Shown here: in pieces, positions 62,501 to 64,000 of the stretch | Numbering within the stretch: position 1 is the stretch's first letter | How the letters are laid out: each line of letters starts with the position of its first letter | Source of the DNA: Thermococcus argininiproducens | GTDB lineage: Archaea; Methanobacteriota_B; Thermococci; Thermococcales; Thermococcaceae | Assembly: GCF_023746595.1 (NCBI RefSeq) | Contig: NZ_CP080572.1 | Coordinates: forward strand, 1,348,530-1,412,529 | Length of the DNA: 64,000 nt | Direction of reading: 5' to 3' | Position numbers and translations under genes: made by a program | The notes under the pieces: model-generated | Databases searched by the model: none | What the model was told of the DNA's origin: nothing | What the model saw: the letters and a program-made list of their open reading frames with translations, nothing else

Positions 62501-64000
62501 GATACATGAGATCTGGAGAGAAATACAAAGCACTTATTAGTGTTGGAGAAACCAAATAGTAGCCCTCGTGTTTTTCCCCTCTGCCTTTTTCTATTAACTT
62601 CTCACGAATAGCTTTTGAGATAACAGTGTAGATCTCATCTAATTCTCCAGAATCATTTATTTTGAAAACTTCAGCTAAATACAATAAATTCTCATCTTTC
62701 GGCCAGAAAAAAGCAAGTTTTCCATGTTCATCTATTAGAACTAGTTTTTCAATTAGATACTCAACAAATTCTTCATTATTTAGTGATAATGATGTTTTTA
62801 ATCTACTTAACATGTGAGATCCGGTCAATAAATCATTAAGTACCGATAATAATACTCTTTTTAAATCCTCGTAGTTCGCTGATATTTTAACTACCTCATG
62901 AACAAATTTTTTGGTTGATAATAGCGTTCCTAGAGGGTGATTAAGACTAAACATGTCGTTTAATATAGTGAGGTAATACTTTACTGCCTCTTTTTGATAG
63001 CTTAGTTGCTGAGATACTTCATCTATGTTTACTGCTCCAAATGTTGTTATAAAAAACTCGAAAGTTTGTTTGACCCCAATTATATTCTCATTTCTTAAGC
63101 TGTCAATTTCTTGATAGATGGAACTTAACGTTGTAGTATTAATTAAATCAACCTCTGCACCAGCAATAACAACCGAAAGCCTCCTCAATATTTCAACAAA
63201 GTCACAATATCCTAAGGATTTGATGTACTTTTTATTTTCGGACTCTACTGTGTTTAAAGTGATTACCTTTTCAATGGCCTGCTGAAGAGCTCTAGTATTC
63301 CCAATTGTGCTATAAACAAGAGGGTTCAATAAGCTAGGGGGAGTAAACAATTTAGTGTGCAAATCATCTTCTGTAACCCACATATATTTTAGAAGTTCTC
63401 TAATGAATTCATATCTTTCTTCTATTGTCAATGGCATTAGTTTGATTGTTTCAATTCTTGCCAATACCCTTCCAAGTATGTCTCCGGCATATGCTTTTAT
63501 TTTTGCATATGCTGGGGGTGTCAATGATAAAATTAAATGTAGTAGACTTGTATGAGAAAATTCTTCTTTGAACATCTCAGTGACATTACCATTCAGGATA
63601 TTTGTTAGACCTTGTAAAACATAATCCCTGAGAATTTTATCATCCGCAGTGAGAACAAATGTCTCAAATTCATCCAAAAATAATATGATTGGCCTATTCT
63701 TTGATTTAATACGAGATACTTTTTTTAAAATTTCTAAACTTTTTGAAACAAAATGTTTCACCGAAGAATAGCTCCTTTCTCCGGGTAAAGGCTCTCCGAT
63801 TAGTTCTCTGATTTTATTGCCGTGTTTGTCTCTTAGAGCTAATAATAGGGCGGCCAATAGATTATACCCTGCATCATGTTGATCTTGAGGGAGTATTTCC
63901 TTTTTATCTATTCTCCTTGCAAAGTTAATAAACACATCAGTCTGTACATCAAATACATAAACATCTTCTCGATCCTTTAGATATCTATTGTACAAAGTAG
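59502..64000 (-). CDS. Giant ATPase of the island operon (5' end outside window)
   Basis: An open frame of at least 1499 codons, entering from the window edge with no stop. The visible N-terminal part has Walker B RPIILFLDEFETFVL (~105) and a sensor region (LILSLTPPAYAKIKAYAGDIL), so it is an AAA/ORC-like ATPase whose Walker A lies upstream of the window. Next come several winged-helix-like segments (~300-480, ~860-900) and long coiled coils (~930-1020, ~1230-1400), ending in another winged-helix segment. It resembles the large ATPases of BREX and Dpd loci in architecture, but I cannot assign a named family. It lies 25 bases upstream of the NurA-like gene and is the probable motor of the system. 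Codon use is notably A/T rich. Confidence 0.75.
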   Translation of the reverse strand, partial: TLYNRYLKDREDVYVFDVQTDVFINFARRIDKKEILPQDQHDAGYNLLAALLLALRDKHGNKIRELIGEPLPGERSYSSVKHFVSKSLEILKKVSRIKSKNRPIILFLDEFETFVLTADDKILRDYVLQGLTNILNGNVTEMFKEEFSHTSLLHLILSLTPPAYAKIKAYAGDILGRVLARIETIKLMPLTIEERYEFIRELLKYMWVTEDDLHTKLFTPPSLLNPLVYSTIGNTRALQQAIEKVITLNTVESENKKYIKSLGYCDFVEILRRLSVVIAGAEVDLINTTTLSSIYQEIDSLRNENIIGVKQTFEFFITTFGAVNIDEVSQQLSYQKEAVKYYLTILNDMFSLNHPLGTLLSTKKFVHEVVKISANYEDLKRVLLSVLNDLLTGSHMLSRLKTSLSLNNEEFVEYLIEKLVLIDEHGKLAFFWPKDENLLYLAEVFKINDSGELDEIYTVISKAIREKLIEKGRGEKHEGYYLVSPTLISALYFSPDLMYLEFVKDRDLRFKIWRKSLQESNPEFLFRGIFSLFIRDDFRLEEAIPIYGSSSFNNISIKATKFSVKYANRKIPIKVVFSTVTANVTEDHIESLELYLRKLRREKGFIPHIVVIAYYGNIQQSAQKKLDKLYDEYFAIPFYIPLPNQLVRLQLASVGLLLEYGGFGSLWNIQEKFLDVFNKGMGYDEEIRIDILKFLNILDTLRKEFRIDKERIFKMLEEKMIVIRPLQRQLKIEHEKKSKIYSEKELISGLRYFLVFPDAIKKCVTSEEVLEFANNYIKEWYFYGQKGILLGDDIESEKELKKRAEILAENGYLLKERNNLYKVILKTPVEKIIESFIERYNRGSETNKISIELLKEYFISPEPSTLDFVIEIMKEKGLLTDCEDHGFVRLLSVGELEKKYAELQEYLKKLKEKDDELIRKLGYFVDGKERGYRAKHLPSFFETLTSIFLKSASEKLSRISREDEHMIAMVYLKVINELLKLYEDDSHKRRGIYKEYLIKTREKFKKLSSQLERILEEGKTLQEKLQSNVNEYVFEKPVAVNLKEITALQYLCINTKTLYDFEYDKETYENQIEDLWNSLVIKKHDAKSKFPFYYKWSGASDRLFYNYKLYKLYELIGQFMYGIKSPLDAQALYKLLYNNPASYEINRPVAFEKIENINTTINKVLEQALDLNRLSNQTKKRISNTYFEFLSEYLPTVSSLKIKPSREEYISLDDLEVDINQWKYQLNIHELIELTKLIDNALKGIFTLEQKIEELKSSTIARKNTIVEKLKTCQEIEKFVSDFVARIEIKTRELEKSDTSNIREDIIRDLKYKIENVPTRKEILTIILQKLNDYVKALESEKKNIIEINSKMNDLYQNIHKQIFDKYILPRQSLILDLIETIKKLNESSIELETEFEYIKNEFDKAFETEDYKRLCMLFKKEDSLVTKAREIIKRHLSDEELEIFITYIEAKKQNPAPVELTRFLGLLKEKLGKYDEKEIEKILMRLILEKKVIVPYI

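Overview
This window reads as the chromosome of a low-GC, hyperthermophilic archaeon of the order Thermococcales, most like a Thermococcus of the T. sibiricus / T. litoralis type (the lineage is inferred). The support is direct: a proteasome-activating nucleotidase (PAN), archaeal ATP-dependent DNA ligase, pantoate kinase, archaeal-type PEP carboxylase, TmcA, pyruvoyl arginine decarboxylase, a tetraether-synthase-like radical SAM protein, GGTGA/GGAGG ribosome sites, BRE/TATA promoters and a C/D-box sRNA. Genes are dense, often overlap by 1-25 bases, and lie in short operons.

Layout. 1-11.6 kb: an acetyltransferase, then a minus-strand operon of a BtuFCD/FecBCD-type ABC importer, a gate-domain membrane protein, a CobN-type chelatase large subunit, a fused ChlI-ChlD subunit with a His-rich linker, and MobA. 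11.7-17.8 kb: an ATP-NAD kinase-like protein, an unusual K+ channel, a ParB-like protein, a methyltransferase, adenylate kinase, and two tandem NYN-domain proteins. 17.9-23.4 kb: an eight-gene Mrp-type cation/proton antiporter operon, an ACT-domain protein and a CPA-type antiporter. 23.5-30.7 kb: polyamine synthesis (pdaD, speD, speE), then membrane-lipid or glycan genes (UbiA family, UPF0104, GT4) and unknowns. 30.7-37.5 kb: a relic TnpB-type RNA, a 48-residue zinc-finger protein, a membrane-tethered regulator, PAN with a short upstream ORF, a CBS regulator, queE, and a C/D sRNA. 37.5-55.5 kb: core genes (tmcA, S9 peptidase, ppcA, a tes-like gene, UDG, NhaC, an amino-acid dehydrogenase, a DDAH-like enzyme, pantoate kinase, DNA ligase).

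From 55.6 kb the character changes. tRNA-Ala(GGC) and tRNA-Val(GAC) are followed by a frameshifted gene on the minus strand. Its coiled-coil tail reads antisense into the 3' half of tRNA-Val, as expected for the int(N) fragment left when an SSV-type integrase element inserts into a tRNA gene. Everything to its right (to 64 kb and beyond) is visibly more A+T rich and forms one minus-strand operon: a giant ATPase (cut by the window edge), a NurA-like nuclease, an ArcS-core-like protein with a Pro-Cys-Ser-x-x-Lys-Pro motif, a TGT/DpdA-like base exchanger, and a second small ArcS/YaaA-like protein (DUF6884 type). I interpret this as an integrated island carrying a putative archaeal 7-deazaguanine (preQ0/archaeosine-type) nucleic-acid modification system coupled to a nuclease-ATPase module, possibly a DNA modification-restriction system. 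The host supplies the precursor pathway: queE lies 20 kb away in the same window.
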